Source: a virus
Length of the DNA stretch: 55,936 nt
IMG/VR virus record: IMGVR_UViG_3300033141_004453
Location: 1 to 55,936 of that record
Direction: 5' to 3' (one strand)
The position numbers were made by a program, and so were the translations under genes. Positions 25,243-33,281 of the stretch are shown here, piece after piece. The notes below the pieces were generated by a model. That model was given only the letters and a program-made list of their open reading frames with translations. It was not told the origin of the DNA and did not search any database. How positions within the stretch are numbered: the first letter of the stretch is position 1; every line of letters starts with the position of its first letter.

Positions 25243-25534
25243 AATAATCACATTAGACTTAATGTTAACAGGATTTGGATTTATATTATCTTTATTTTTG
25301 ATAATCTATTCAACACTTTTAGATAAATTAATTTTGCTTTTGATTGGAATTTTTATAGCTATACCTTCCATAGTCCACACAATAGATGGAATGACACGAA
25401 GATGCGCTTTTAGGAATATCCAGTTCGTGGAGCCAGTCGCTTTACCGCTCTGCACACGTCGGCAAAAAACTCGTGGTTTGCAAGGAGTAACCTCGCGAGG
25501 AAACGAGACCTTGCAACCCGAGACCTATATTTAA
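25235..25534 (+). CDS. Small membrane protein running into GC-rich island
   Basis: It starts at ATG 25235 behind GGAGGAGG. Residues ~8-50 form two strongly hydrophobic segments (MLTGFGFILSLFLIIYS and LILLLIGIFIAIPSI). From about residue 55 on, codon and base composition change abruptly: the frame passes through the GC-rich hairpin island. The C-terminus is therefore probably not the ancestral one, and a short two-helix membrane protein was extended or truncated by an insertion. It may act at the host envelope. Confidence 0.5.
   Translation: MNKIITLDLMLTGFGFILSLFLIIYSTLLDKLILLLIGIFIAIPSIVHTIDGMTRRCAFRNIQFVEPVALPLCTRRQKTRGLQGVTSRGNETLQPETYI
25395..25526. other. GC-rich structured island with tRNA-like 5' half
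   Basis: About 130 bases of clearly higher GC in an AT-rich genome. A long stem pairs 25470-25485 (CTCGTGGTTTGCAAGG) with 25509-25522 (CCTTGCAACCCGAG), with two bulged T. The loop holds a second small stem, and another hairpin (TCCA-GTTCG-TGGA) lies at ~25419-25431. Read on the minus strand, 25463 downward resembles the first ~45 bases of a class II tRNA (GCCGACG acceptor, TG, AGAGCGGTAAA D-loop), but no matching 3' half follows. It could be a structured RNA, a tRNA remnant or a recombination target. Confidence 0.55.
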
Positions 25535-25557
25535 AAGTAAATTTCCAAAAGACCAAG

Positions 25558-25902
25558 ATGAAAACTGAAAAAATAAAAAAGCTAATTGAGAAGTTAGAGA
25601 AGAAGATGGGAGAATTTGGAGATAGTAGTATGTACGTTATTGATAGGCCAGACTGGGAGCAATTCAAACAAGACCTAAACTCAATCCTGGAAGATACAGA
25701 AAAGAAGTTACATGATACAAAACTTGAAGAAGAATTCAATAAAAAAATTAATGATATTAAACAGAAAATTGATAATATAAGAGATTTAACTCTTGATTTA
25801 AAAAGTAAAGTTGAATACAAGCATTTAGGAAGTGTAGAACATTTTAAATTTATTTTAAGCGAATGTAAAGAAATAGACAAAATCTTCAAAGAGGAAGAAT
25901 GA
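25558..25902 (+). CDS. Coiled-coil protein, 114 residues
   Basis: It begins ATGAAAACTGAAA like three neighbours. The chain is highly helical (KIKKLIEKLEKKMGEF, DTEKKLHDTKLEEEF and a long heptad-like region to ~100) and acidic at the end. It is the first gene after the GC-rich island. Unknown function; possibly a protein-binding inhibitor, by composition only. Confidence 0.5.
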   Translation: MKTEKIKKLIEKLEKKMGEFGDSSMYVIDRPDWEQFKQDLNSILEDTEKKLHDTKLEEEFNKKINDIKQKIDNIRDLTLDLKSKVEYKHLGSVEHFKFILSECKEIDKIFKEEE

Positions 25903-26159
25903 AAACTGAAACTAAATTAGCAAGAGAGAATATAGAGCAATTTGAAATAGAAGCTCAAACAGGAAGTATGCCACTTAACAAAAGAAATTGTCAAGAACAT
26001 AAACAAGCCTGCCAGAGATTTTTGAAGTTTTTAGAAAACTTTTATAGGAATTGTAAAAAAGAGAAAACAATATTTGAAATACATGATAGGAAAGATATTG
26101 AAGAAAAAATCCAAGACCTCAAAACTGCAATTAAATTGTATAAGGATGAAGGAATATGA
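25899..26159 (+). CDS. Hypothetical helical protein, 86 residues
   Basis: It starts with ATGAAAACTGAAA at a 4-base overlap with the previous gene. Helical and charged, with two Cys near the middle (NCQEHKQACQRF). Not recognised; a member of the accessory cassette. Confidence 0.5.
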   Translation: MKTETKLARENIEQFEIEAQTGSMPLNKRNCQEHKQACQRFLKFLENFYRNCKKEKTIFEIHDRKDIEEKIQDLKTAIKLYKDEGI

Positions 26160-26461
26160 AAATAAAAACTTTAAGTGATAAAAGAATATTAGTAGATGAA
26201 TATTTTGCACATTATACAGAAGAAGATGTCAAACAATTCATCAAAGAGATTTTAGATGAGATTGAAAGAAGAAAAAAACACCATATGAAACATTTTGATA
26301 GGTATATAAGAGAAACAGAAAAATATGTAGATGATGAAAAGCAAGTTGAATATTCAGAAAATCAAGCAATAAAAGAAATGAATATTAATGATGAATTAAA
26401 TGAATTAGAAGAATTTATTAAACGAAAAGCAGGCAAGGAGCTAGTAGATGATGAAAACTAA
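26156..26461 (+). CDS. Hypothetical helical protein, 101 residues
   Basis: A 4-base overlap start. A short beta start (IKTLSDKRILVDEYF) is followed by two long charged helices, with HHMKHF as a His cluster. Not recognised. It overlaps the next gene by 14 bases. Confidence 0.5.
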   Translation: MKIKTLSDKRILVDEYFAHYTEEDVKQFIKEILDEIERRKKHHMKHFDRYIRETEKYVDDEKQVEYSENQAIKEMNINDELNELEEFIKRKAGKELVDDEN

Positions 26462-26783
26462 AAAACCACAACCTTTGGATTTAGAAGAAACAGCAAATAG
26501 AATTTTAAAAGAATTATCAGTTATAAGTTGTATTGGAGATAGCAAGGGGATTCAATACTCAATTAAGTCAAACATAATCTTTTTTGTTAAGCAACGCCTC
26601 AAATCAGCCTGTGAGTTTTATTTGAGATATAAGGATAAGCCAGAATTGTTAGAAAAAGAAAATCATAAATTATGGGTAAAAATATCTAATGAGAATAGAA
26701 TAACAACAGGAAAAATAACTGACCAATACAACGAATGGCTATTCAAACTTGCATTTAAAGATGTTTTGAAGGAGGAAAAATGA
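26448..26783 (+). CDS. Hypothetical protein, 111 residues
   Basis: It starts at ATG 26448 or 26451 (ATGAAAACTAAA, close to the shared cassette start). Mixed helical content with a central SCIGDSKGIQYSIKSN segment and a Lys/Glu-rich end. Not recognised. Overlaps both neighbours. Confidence 0.5.
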   Translation: MMKTKKPQPLDLEETANRILKELSVISCIGDSKGIQYSIKSNIIFFVKQRLKSACEFYLRYKDKPELLEKENHKLWVKISNENRITTGKITDQYNEWLFKLAFKDVLKEEK

Positions 26784-27181
26784 TTAAGATAAAACAAACA
26801 AATTACAATACGAGCATAAGGAAAGTTATAGAGCATACTATAATAATAGGAAAAAATAGAATTTGGATAGATACTTCAAAATTAACCCCTGAAGATGAGG
26901 GATTTATAGCTATAATTATGGATGAAATGGTGGAGGGAAAAAGCACAGAGGGTTTGATAGAATCATTAGTGAATGTAAATGGCAACTGGTTAAATTACAC
27001 TATGACAAGAACAAAAACAAAAAAGCAAGCAATAAAAAATCATATGAAAATTGTAAATGGAATTAAAAAAGAAGGAAAGAAATTTTTAGAAAAATATAGA
27101 GGCAATGTCTATAAGGAAGGAGATTTATTTTTTGATGTTGAAGAATTAAATAATGTATGGAAAAATGACAATCCAAACTAA
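26780..27181 (+). CDS. Hypothetical protein, 133 residues
   Basis: AAGGAGG precedes ATG 26780. An N-terminal beta region (HTIIIGKNRIWIDTS) leads into helices and a Lys-rich segment (TRTKTKKQAIKNHMK), ending in beta (EGDLFFDVEE). The alpha/beta pattern suggests a globular fold, but the family is not recognised. Confidence 0.5.
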   Translation: MIKIKQTNYNTSIRKVIEHTIIIGKNRIWIDTSKLTPEDEGFIAIIMDEMVEGKSTEGLIESLVNVNGNWLNYTMTRTKTKKQAIKNHMKIVNGIKKEGKKFLEKYRGNVYKEGDLFFDVEELNNVWKNDNPN

Positions 27182-27446
27182 AAAACTAATCTCAAATTTG
27201 AAGAAAGAGATTGAGAAAAGGAAGAAAAAATATAGTTGGAATAGAAAAGGTATGACGAGTTTAGAAAAAGCACAAATTAGAAAGGAGATTAAATTAAAAC
27301 AAGTTCAACTCCAATTCGCAGAAGATTTGATAGAAGCAAGAATAAAAGACATAGAGCAAGATAAAGTAATCCCAAATTTTGTTAAAGCCCATCTTAAAAT
27401 TAAATTAAAGGAGTTAGAAAAAGAATGTCAGAAATATCAGAACTAA
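27165..27446 (+). CDS. Coiled-coil protein, 93 residues
   Basis: The ATG 27165 (MTIQTKKLISNLKKEIEKR) is more plausible than a frame start at 27153. Almost fully helical and basic (KAQIRKEIKLKQVQLQFAED). It overlaps the previous and the next gene. Not recognised. Confidence 0.5.
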   Translation: MTIQTKKLISNLKKEIEKRKKKYSWNRKGMTSLEKAQIRKEIKLKQVQLQFAEDLIEARIKDIEQDKVIPNFVKAHLKIKLKELEKECQKYQN

Positions 27447-27625
27447 AGAAGTTAAATACAATAAAAGTTTATTTAGACCAAATCAAAAATTGGGAATTTG
27501 AATATAAAGGAAAAATCTATAAATTAAATGTAAAGGAAGTGTTAAGACTCTTGGAATTAGTAAAAGGTGAGAGGTTAGAAGTAAAAGACGAGGAAGCAGA
27601 AAATCCTTTTATTATTGAAAAATGA
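27425..27625 (+). CDS. Hypothetical protein, 66 residues
   Basis: Helix, then a beta hairpin (WEFEYKGKIYKLNV), then helix (KEVLRLLELVKGERLE). A compact alpha/beta chain that overlaps the upstream gene by 22 bases. Not recognised. Confidence 0.5.
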   Translation: MSEISELKKLNTIKVYLDQIKNWEFEYKGKIYKLNVKEVLRLLELVKGERLEVKDEEAENPFIIEK

Positions 27626-27711
27626 TACCCGAGTGGTTATATATTATTGGTTGTATTTGTGGTTGGATAAGTATAATTTGGATTATCATAAAGAGAATAT
27701 GTGAGAAGTAA
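27622..27711 (+). CDS. Single-span membrane peptide, 29 residues
   Basis: ATGA overlap with the previous stop. The product MIPEWLYIIGCICGWISI continues into more Ile and ends in a basic KRICEK tail, one clear transmembrane helix. Similar in style to the small protein at 28304-28411. A short T-tract (CCCTTTTTT) follows. Confidence 0.45.
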   Translation: MIPEWLYIIGCICGWISIIWIIIKRICEK

Positions 27712-27730
27712 ATAACCCTTTTTTGACAAA

Positions 27731-27928
27731 ATGAAAAAAATAAAAACAAAAAAAGATAAAGAGCAAGAAGTTAGAGATATACGAAAAAGATTAATTGAAG
27801 CTATAAAAAAAGACTTAATTAAAAAGAAACCTTGCCCAAATGAACATCCAATCTTATCTGCTTGTTATGAACAAGTTATAGAAGAATTAAATAAAATCCT
27901 AAATAAGGCAATAAAAGATGAAAACTGA
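27731..27928 (+). CDS. Hypothetical protein, 65 residues
   Basis: Basic N-terminus (MKKIKTKKDKEQEV), then helices with a central CPNEHPILSACY segment in which two Cys and a His could bind metal. Overlaps the next gene. Not recognised. Confidence 0.5.
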   Translation: MKKIKTKKDKEQEVRDIRKRLIEAIKKDLIKKKPCPNEHPILSACYEQVIEELNKILNKAIKDEN

Positions 27929-28142
27929 AAAATCAGCCGCAGAACTTGAAATGGAGGAATTACTGAAAAAATGCGAGAACATAATTAATCATAATTATCT
28001 GACAATAGAAGATGCAAATAAAATCATAAAAGCTGGATATAAGTTATTGATGAAATGCGAGGAATTGAGATTATCAAGAGATAGATGGAGAGAGAAATAT
28101 AAGGAAATTAAATTAATTAAATTAAAAAGGGAGGAAAAATGA
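27918..28142 (+). CDS. Hypothetical helical protein, 74 residues
   Basis: It starts with the shared ATGAAAACTGAAA. Helical, acidic then basic (ELEMEELLKKCENIINH to the end). Its TGA overlaps the ATG of the rubredoxin-like gene. Not recognised. Confidence 0.5.
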   Translation: MKTEKSAAELEMEELLKKCENIINHNYLTIEDANKIIKAGYKLLMKCEELRLSRDRWREKYKEIKLIKLKREEK

Positions 28143-28294
28143 AAGGACTTGGAAGAATGGGCGGACCTTTTGCAGCAGGACCTAATGGAAATTGTGTATG
28201 CCCTAAATGTGGATACAAAAAACAACACCAGATTGGAGTTCCGTGCTATCAAATGAAATGCCCAAAGTGTGGTTCTCAAATGACAAGAGCGTAA
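28139..28294 (+). CDS. Rubredoxin-like zinc/iron four-Cys protein
   Basis: A 51-residue protein behind GGGAGGAA. It shows MGGPFAAGPNGNCVCPKCG, then VPCYQMKCPKCGSQM, i.e. CVCPKC and C-x4-CPKC pairs as in small archaeal metal proteins that accompany DUF5320-type genes. It looks host-derived and is one of the few readily recognised small proteins in this cassette. A redox or metal-binding role is likely; its use to the virus is unknown. Confidence 0.6.
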   Translation: MKGLGRMGGPFAAGPNGNCVCPKCGYKKQHQIGVPCYQMKCPKCGSQMTRA

Positions 28295-28303
28295 TTAAAT
28301 AAA

Positions 28304-28411
28304 ATGAAAGTAAGTGAACTAATAGGTTATATAATTGTTGGATGGATTTGTGGAGTTGGAATTTTGTTTTTTATGTGGCTGACAAAAATCCTAATACAAT
28401 CCATATTCTAA
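28304..28411 (+). CDS. Single-span membrane peptide, 35 residues
   Basis: MKVSELIGYIIVGWICGVG continues through FFMW into a short basic end, one transmembrane helix with an IIGxxCGW-like pattern similar to the 29-residue peptide at 27622. Probably a paralogue; function unknown. Confidence 0.45.
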   Translation: MKVSELIGYIIVGWICGVGILFFMWLTKILIQSIF

Positions 28412-28415
28412 CAAA

Positions 28416-28447
28416 AAATTTAAATACCTGTTAAATTATATAATTAA
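28416..28447 (+). promoter_or_regulatory. TATA-like promoter of glycan island
   Basis: TTTAAATA at ~28419-28426 and TTAAATTATATAATTAA at 28431-28447 precede the first glycan-island gene, whose GGAG lies at 28451. This gap marks the start of a new transcription unit. Confidence 0.5.
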
Positions 28448-28463
28448 AAAGGAGTAGAAAGAT

Positions 28464-28760
28464 ATGAATGCTATAGATGAAAGAAGTTTTAATTTTAGAA
28501 AATCACCTTCCCTACAACATAAAGTTAGGGTCATAGTAGGAACACAAGAAAATCCAATATCATATGGAGTAACAATACCTGATTTTATTGCCAAACAATT
28601 TTCTGGCTGTTTGTTGAGAATTTATACATCTGGTACATCAATTATAATGGAAAGTGGTTGTAAGCTCACACCACATGATATAAATCTTGATAAGAAATTT
28701 TGTTTTGATGGAATGAGATTATATTCAGATACTAATGGTGATATAAAATGGATAAAATAA
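28464..28760 (+). CDS. AbrB-like protein at head of glycan island
   Basis: A 98-residue protein. VRVIVGTQENPISYGVTIPD and the following FSGCLLRIYTSGTSIIMES resemble the strand-helix-strand of swapped-hairpin (AbrB) regulators. A ribosome binding site (AGGAG) precedes. It overlaps the first glycosyltransferase by 13 bases and may be a regulator of the island; a structural role is possible. Confidence 0.45.
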   Translation: MNAIDERSFNFRKSPSLQHKVRVIVGTQENPISYGVTIPDFIAKQFSGCLLRIYTSGTSIIMESGCKLTPHDINLDKKFCFDGMRLYSDTNGDIKWIK

Positions 28761-29926
28761 AATTGTTATGGTTAAGTGATAGTCCTTTTACTTGTACAGG
28801 TTATGCAACAATTTCTCGTAATATTCTTAATAGACTTCAAGATATGGGATATGATTGTTATTATCAGGCTCATAATTTTTTTGGCCAAGATGTTCATAAT
28901 GCGAAATTTGGTGATGGAGAGGAGTTGAAATTTATAACATTGGGAACAGGTGTAAAACCTTATAGTGAAGATTTACTAGTTCCAAGAATTAGAGATTTGA
29001 AACCAGATATTTTTGGTGTACTGCTTGACACGTTCATGCTCTACCCGTGGTATATGAATTATGATTATGCTCCTGCCAAAACCTTATTTTACTTTCCATC
29101 TGACGGCGAAGGTGGTCTTCCTCTTAATTGCGAAAATATTTTAAGGAAGTGTAATTATCCAGTAGCTATGAGTAAATTTGCCCAGAACCAAGTTAAAACA
29201 AGTTACAATCTAAACACATCCTATATCCCACATGCTGTTGATACTTCTATTTTTTATCCTCTATCGTATAAAGAAAAGGAACGAATAAAAGAATCTTGGG
29301 GATTGAAGGGTAAGTTTATTGTTGGTAGTGTGTTTAGAAATCAAGGAAGAAAAATGGCAGATAGATTATTGAAAACATTTGCCATTTTTGCTAAAAAGCA
29401 TGAAGATGCTGTCCTATTTTTACACACTGATTTATTTGATAATGCCGCAGTTTTTGACTTAAGAGTACTTGTTTATAGATTGGGGATTATGAATAGAGTT
29501 GTATTTAGTGGAATGAGATTTTTTAGAGGTTTTGATTACAAAAAAATGAATGATGTGTATAATTTAATGGATGTGTTCTTTTTATCTACTTCAGGTGAAG
29601 GATTTGGAATACCAACTATAGAAGCAATGAGTTGTGGTATTCCATGTGTTGTGACAGATTACACTACAACAAAAGAATTATTAATAGATGATGGAAAATG
29701 TGGTGAAGCAGTACCAATAGTAAGTGAATTAACAGGAAGTTGGACAGTTGAAAGAGGAATTATGGATATTAACAAAGGTGTTGAAGCACTAGAAAAGTTG
29801 TATAATGATGAAAAATTAAGAAAGGAATATGGATTAAGAGGAAGAGAAAAGGTGTTGAAAAAATATGATTGGAATGTTGTAATTAAAGACTGGGACAAAT
29901 TATTAAGGAGGATTGTCAATGAGTAA
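28748..29926 (+). CDS. Family 4 glycosyltransferase
   Basis: A 392-residue GT-B enzyme. The N-terminus DSPFTCTGYATISRNI binds the acceptor, IPHAVDTSIFYP is the linker region, and the donor domain has GSVFRNQGRKMADRLL and FLSTSGEGFGIPTIEAMSCG, the E-x7-E nucleotide-sugar motif of GT4. It transfers a sugar from a nucleotide donor. It precedes a radical-SAM gene whose start overlaps its stop. Confidence 0.88.
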   Translation: MDKIKLLWLSDSPFTCTGYATISRNILNRLQDMGYDCYYQAHNFFGQDVHNAKFGDGEELKFITLGTGVKPYSEDLLVPRIRDLKPDIFGVLLDTFMLYPWYMNYDYAPAKTLFYFPSDGEGGLPLNCENILRKCNYPVAMSKFAQNQVKTSYNLNTSYIPHAVDTSIFYPLSYKEKERIKESWGLKGKFIVGSVFRNQGRKMADRLLKTFAIFAKKHEDAVLFLHTDLFDNAAVFDLRVLVYRLGIMNRVVFSGMRFFRGFDYKKMNDVYNLMDVFFLSTSGEGFGIPTIEAMSCGIPCVVTDYTTTKELLIDDGKCGEAVPIVSELTGSWTVERGIMDINKGVEALEKLYNDEKLRKEYGLRGREKVLKKYDWNVVIKDWDKLLRRIVNE

Positions 29927-31145
29927 GGTATTTTTAGTTAGTCCATCGGAAAAAGGAATTTTAGAAGATGCAGGAGATAGACCACCATTAGGTATAGCAT
30001 ATATTGGAGGATATTTAAGAGAAAATGGACATGATGTTAGGTTGTATGATATGAACCACATACATATTGATGAATTGGTGTTGGATGTTAAGGAAGAGAA
30101 GCCAGATGTTGTAGGTGTATCTCTATATACTTCTCCACTTTATTATAATGGGATGAATTTAGGTAAGGTTATAAAACAAGTTAATCCAGAAGTAAAGTTA
30201 GTCGCAGGCGGATATCATTCTACAGTTATGCCTGAGAGTACATTCCCTATTTTTAATCAAGTTGTTTTAGGTGAAGGAGAATATGCAATGGAAAAGATAG
30301 CAAGAGGAGATGAAAGTGAGATTGTTGTCGGTTCACTAGTAGATTTAGTATCACTACCAAAACCAGCAAGGGATTTACTACCAATGGAGAAGTATAACAT
30401 GATGCAAAAAGGTAAGAGAACAGCTACTGCTCTCACTTCAAGAGGTTGTCCTAATGCTTGTGCTTTTTGTGGAAATCTACCTTATAATAAGAAAGTTAGA
30501 TTTACACCTATTAACAAAATTACAAGTGAATTAGAAGAGTTGGTAGATTTAGGATATGAAGGAATTTATTTTTATGATGAGTTATTCACTGCTAATAAAG
30601 AAAGAGTAAAAAAACTAACAGATAGAATAAAAGGAATGGGATTAAGTTATAGAATTGCAACAAGAGCGGATAAGTTAGATAAGGATATTGCAAAATGGCT
30701 TGGTGATAGTGGATGTGAGATAGTAAGTTTAGGTATTGAGAGTGGTAATGATTATATATTAAGAAAGGTACGAAAGAGAATGACAACATCTCAAAATAAA
30801 GATGCTGTAAGGATGTTAGCAGAAGAAGGAATAGATGTAAAGGGGTTTTTCATAATAGGTCTGCCTGGCGAAAGTTATGAAACAGCAAGACAAACAATTG
30901 AGTTTGCAGAAGAATTAAAAAAAGAAGGTCTTACATTTGCTGATTTCTATCCACTTGTACCTTTTCCTGGAAGTCCTATTTTTAATAATCCTAAAAATTT
31001 CGGAATAAAAATCATTGACAAAAATTGGGGCAATTATTGTCAAGCAGGAGTTAGTGAAATTAAATCTGTAGTAGAAACAGAATACTTAAAAGCAAATGAA
31101 ATTAAATCATTAGTAGAGGAAGCAAAAAGTAGATGGAAAAGTTAG
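29919..31145 (+). CDS. B12-binding-type radical-SAM enzyme
   Basis: A 408-residue protein behind AAGGAGGATTGTC. The N-terminal ~130 residues form a cobalamin-binding-like Rossmann domain (PPLGIAYIGGYL, DVVGVSLYTS, LVAGGYHSTV). The core has SRGCPNACAFCG (Cys-x3-Cys-x2-Cys), then YFYDELF and a TIM-barrel end with FIIGLPGES. Members of this class methylate or rearrange carbon skeletons. In this setting a C-methylated or otherwise unusual sugar is a reasonable idea, not proven. Confidence 0.85.
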   Translation: MSKVFLVSPSEKGILEDAGDRPPLGIAYIGGYLRENGHDVRLYDMNHIHIDELVLDVKEEKPDVVGVSLYTSPLYYNGMNLGKVIKQVNPEVKLVAGGYHSTVMPESTFPIFNQVVLGEGEYAMEKIARGDESEIVVGSLVDLVSLPKPARDLLPMEKYNMMQKGKRTATALTSRGCPNACAFCGNLPYNKKVRFTPINKITSELEELVDLGYEGIYFYDELFTANKERVKKLTDRIKGMGLSYRIATRADKLDKDIAKWLGDSGCEIVSLGIESGNDYILRKVRKRMTTSQNKDAVRMLAEEGIDVKGFFIIGLPGESYETARQTIEFAEELKKEGLTFADFYPLVPFPGSPIFNNPKNFGIKIIDKNWGNYCQAGVSEIKSVVETEYLKANEIKSLVEEAKSRWKS

Positions 31146-32437
31146 TTGTAGTTATTATGGGACAAGATTGTGAGAAGTTTATAGGTATGTGTTTTGAAAG
31201 TGTTAAGAGTGCAGATGCTATTGTTTACTGTGATGGAGGAAGTACTGATAATACATTAAAAATTTTAAAACAAAAAAATTTTGAATTTGTTGAAATTGGT
31301 AAAGAAAACAATCATAACTTACTAATCATAAAAAACAAATATGACCAAAAGGATGTAAGAATGAATGGAAAACAAAGAAATTTTTATTTAAAATATTTAA
31401 AGGAGAATTATAAGGGCTGGTGGGCATTATGTTTAGATGCAGATGAAGTAGTAGAAGATTTATCTAAAATTAAATTTTTCATAAGTGTTCTTCCAAAGCA
31501 AAATCATGATATTTTATTTAGTGTGAAAATGAGACATTTTATAGGAAATTTAGGGCATGAAGATGCAACACAATCAATTCATTTTGTTCCACATAGATTA
31601 TTCAAAGTAAGAGATGACTTGGTTTATGATGAAGTAGAGCATCCAATTCTTTGGTTGAAAGATAAAGAAAAAACAAAAAATGCAAATGTTCAACCTACAG
31701 TAATTTGGCACCTTGCCTACCTTTCTGGAATGTGGGATATAAAAAAGAAATACAAAAACCATTTAATGAAATCAAATATACACACAAGAGAATTTTTGAT
31801 TAGTTGGAGAAATGCACACTTATTTGGACAATATCCAAGAAAACCTATAAACCCACTTGAAATTCCTGAAATAATTTTAAACAATTTTGGAATTGAAAAA
31901 GAAGAATTATACTGGAATCCAAGAATGCAAATAGAAACAAAACATTTTTTGATGGCAAAACAATGGACATCTAATTTACCAACAACAGCAAAAATATTAG
32001 ATGTAGGTTGTGGCGTAGGACATTATGGATATGTTTTAAAATCTTACTTAGGGTTGTATGAATATATAGGAATTGATAAAAGTAAATGGATAATTGAAAA
32101 TACACCATATAAAGATTTAGATATGAGATATATGGACATAACAAAAGGAATTGCTCTTCCTGATAGTGATTATGATTTGGTATTATGTATAGATGTATTA
32201 GAGCACCTTGAAGAAAAAGATTTAGATAAAACATTACAAATTATGTCTTTATTAGGAAAGAAATTTATCTTCTCAATTTGTTATGAAAATGACCCAAATT
32301 GGCCATTAGACCCTACACATAAAATAAAAGAAAGTAAAGAATGGTGGATTAACAAATTATTAAAGTATTTTGAAATTAAAGATGCACCAAGAAATTGGTT
32401 ATATTCAAATCAAATTTTGATAGGAGAGAAGAAATGA
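31133..32437 (+). CDS. GT2 glycosyltransferase-methyltransferase fusion
   Basis: A 434-residue two-domain enzyme. Residues 1-240 match GT2 (VVIMGQDCEKFIG, YCDGGSTDNT and CLDADEVVED, the DxD-like metal site). Residues ~280-434 form a class I SAM methyltransferase (ILDVGCGVGHYG, YIGIDKS and LVLCIDVLEHLEE). It may add and then O-methylate a sugar, typical for capping steps that end chain growth. The fusion is intact in one frame. Confidence 0.88.
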   Translation: MEKLVVVIMGQDCEKFIGMCFESVKSADAIVYCDGGSTDNTLKILKQKNFEFVEIGKENNHNLLIIKNKYDQKDVRMNGKQRNFYLKYLKENYKGWWALCLDADEVVEDLSKIKFFISVLPKQNHDILFSVKMRHFIGNLGHEDATQSIHFVPHRLFKVRDDLVYDEVEHPILWLKDKEKTKNANVQPTVIWHLAYLSGMWDIKKKYKNHLMKSNIHTREFLISWRNAHLFGQYPRKPINPLEIPEIILNNFGIEKEELYWNPRMQIETKHFLMAKQWTSNLPTTAKILDVGCGVGHYGYVLKSYLGLYEYIGIDKSKWIIENTPYKDLDMRYMDITKGIALPDSDYDLVLCIDVLEHLEEKDLDKTLQIMSLLGKKFIFSICYENDPNWPLDPTHKIKESKEWWINKLLKYFEIKDAPRNWLYSNQILIGEKK

Positions 32438-32586
32438 CAAGAGAAGATAATCCAAAAGCGGGTATTACAAAAAGAGAAATAAAAAAAGGGTCAACTGGAA
32501 TAATTTTGGAAGAGAAATATTTATCAGTGGAAGGAGAAAATTTATCAAAAGTTAAAAAAGTATTTGAGGAGGAATGGGAAAAATGA
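32434..32586 (+). CDS. Hypothetical 50-residue protein
   Basis: It starts at ATG 32434 behind GGAGAG; a frame start at 32395 lies inside the previous gene. Charged, with a beta part (GSTGIILEEKYLSVEG) and an acidic helical end. It ends as ATGA on the next gene. Unknown. Confidence 0.45.
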   Translation: MTREDNPKAGITKREIKKGSTGIILEEKYLSVEGENLSKVKKVFEEEWEK

Positions 32587-33281
32587 AATTAGCAGTTGGC
32601 TTAATCATAAAAAATGGAGAACAATTTGTTGATAAATGGATAAAATCAGCAGAAAGAATTGCTGATATATTTTTAATAGTAGATAATGGTTTAAAAGAGG
32701 GAGAAAGGAAGAGGCTTATGAATCATTCAAAAACAAAACAATACTTAATCCAAAAAAACATGGGAAGGAATCAAAGTAGAGACTATCAGAAAATTCTAGA
32801 GATGGCAAGGGAAGAAAATTGTGATTGGGTTTGGAATTTAGATATTGATGAATATGTTCCTGAAATTGATATCAACCAATTCAGATTTTACTTACTTAAT
32901 TGTGAAGATGAAAGTATTGGATTTCCATTATTTGAAATGAGGAATGATGACAAACACTACATAGCGGTAAAAGATACAGATGGAAAGTATAAACATGCAA
33001 GATTGTGCCATAAATGTTACAAAGTTTTGTCACATCTTGAATTTGATAGAAGAGATATACACGGAAAATCAATTCCTCATAACTGCAAAACAGGAAAAGC
33101 AATAAATGTCCTTATACAACATTTTGGCCATTATACAAAAGAATTAAGAGAAGAAAAAAGGAAACAATATGAAGGAACAAGTTTCAAGGACTTAAATGAA
33201 CAAAATGCTCCTTGGTTAGAAGAGGATGAAGACAAAATTATAATAAAAAGATGGGAGGATAGAGAATGGGAAAGAAAATAG
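32583..33281 (+). CDS. GT2-like glycosyltransferase
   Basis: A 232-residue protein. VGLIIKNGEQFVDKWIKS, FLIVDNGLKEG and WNLDIDEYVPE (the DxD metal motif) match the GT2 beta-glycosyltransferase A fold, while a His/Cys-rich region (ARLCHKCYKVL) follows. The start is 32583 (ATGA coupling); 32574 is possible with a closer GGAGG. It is smaller than full GT2 enzymes and has no membrane helix. Confidence 0.78.
   Translation: MKLAVGLIIKNGEQFVDKWIKSAERIADIFLIVDNGLKEGERKRLMNHSKTKQYLIQKNMGRNQSRDYQKILEMAREENCDWVWNLDIDEYVPEIDINQFRFYLLNCEDESIGFPLFEMRNDDKHYIAVKDTDGKYKHARLCHKCYKVLSHLEFDRRDIHGKSIPHNCKTGKAINVLIQHFGHYTKELREEKRKQYEGTSFKDLNEQNAPWLEEDEDKIIIKRWEDREWERK

Noticed and set aside
25395-25470. Complete tRNA gene on the minus strand
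   Set aside because: The 5' half looks tRNA-like, but there is no T-arm box or 3' acceptor strand complementary to GCCGACG nearby, and the anticodon stem pairs poorly. It is kept only as a structured island.
25470-25522. Rho-independent terminator or hammerhead ribozyme
   Set aside because: No U-tract follows the stem, and although GAAAC occurs in the loop, the CUGAUGA core of a hammerhead is missing.
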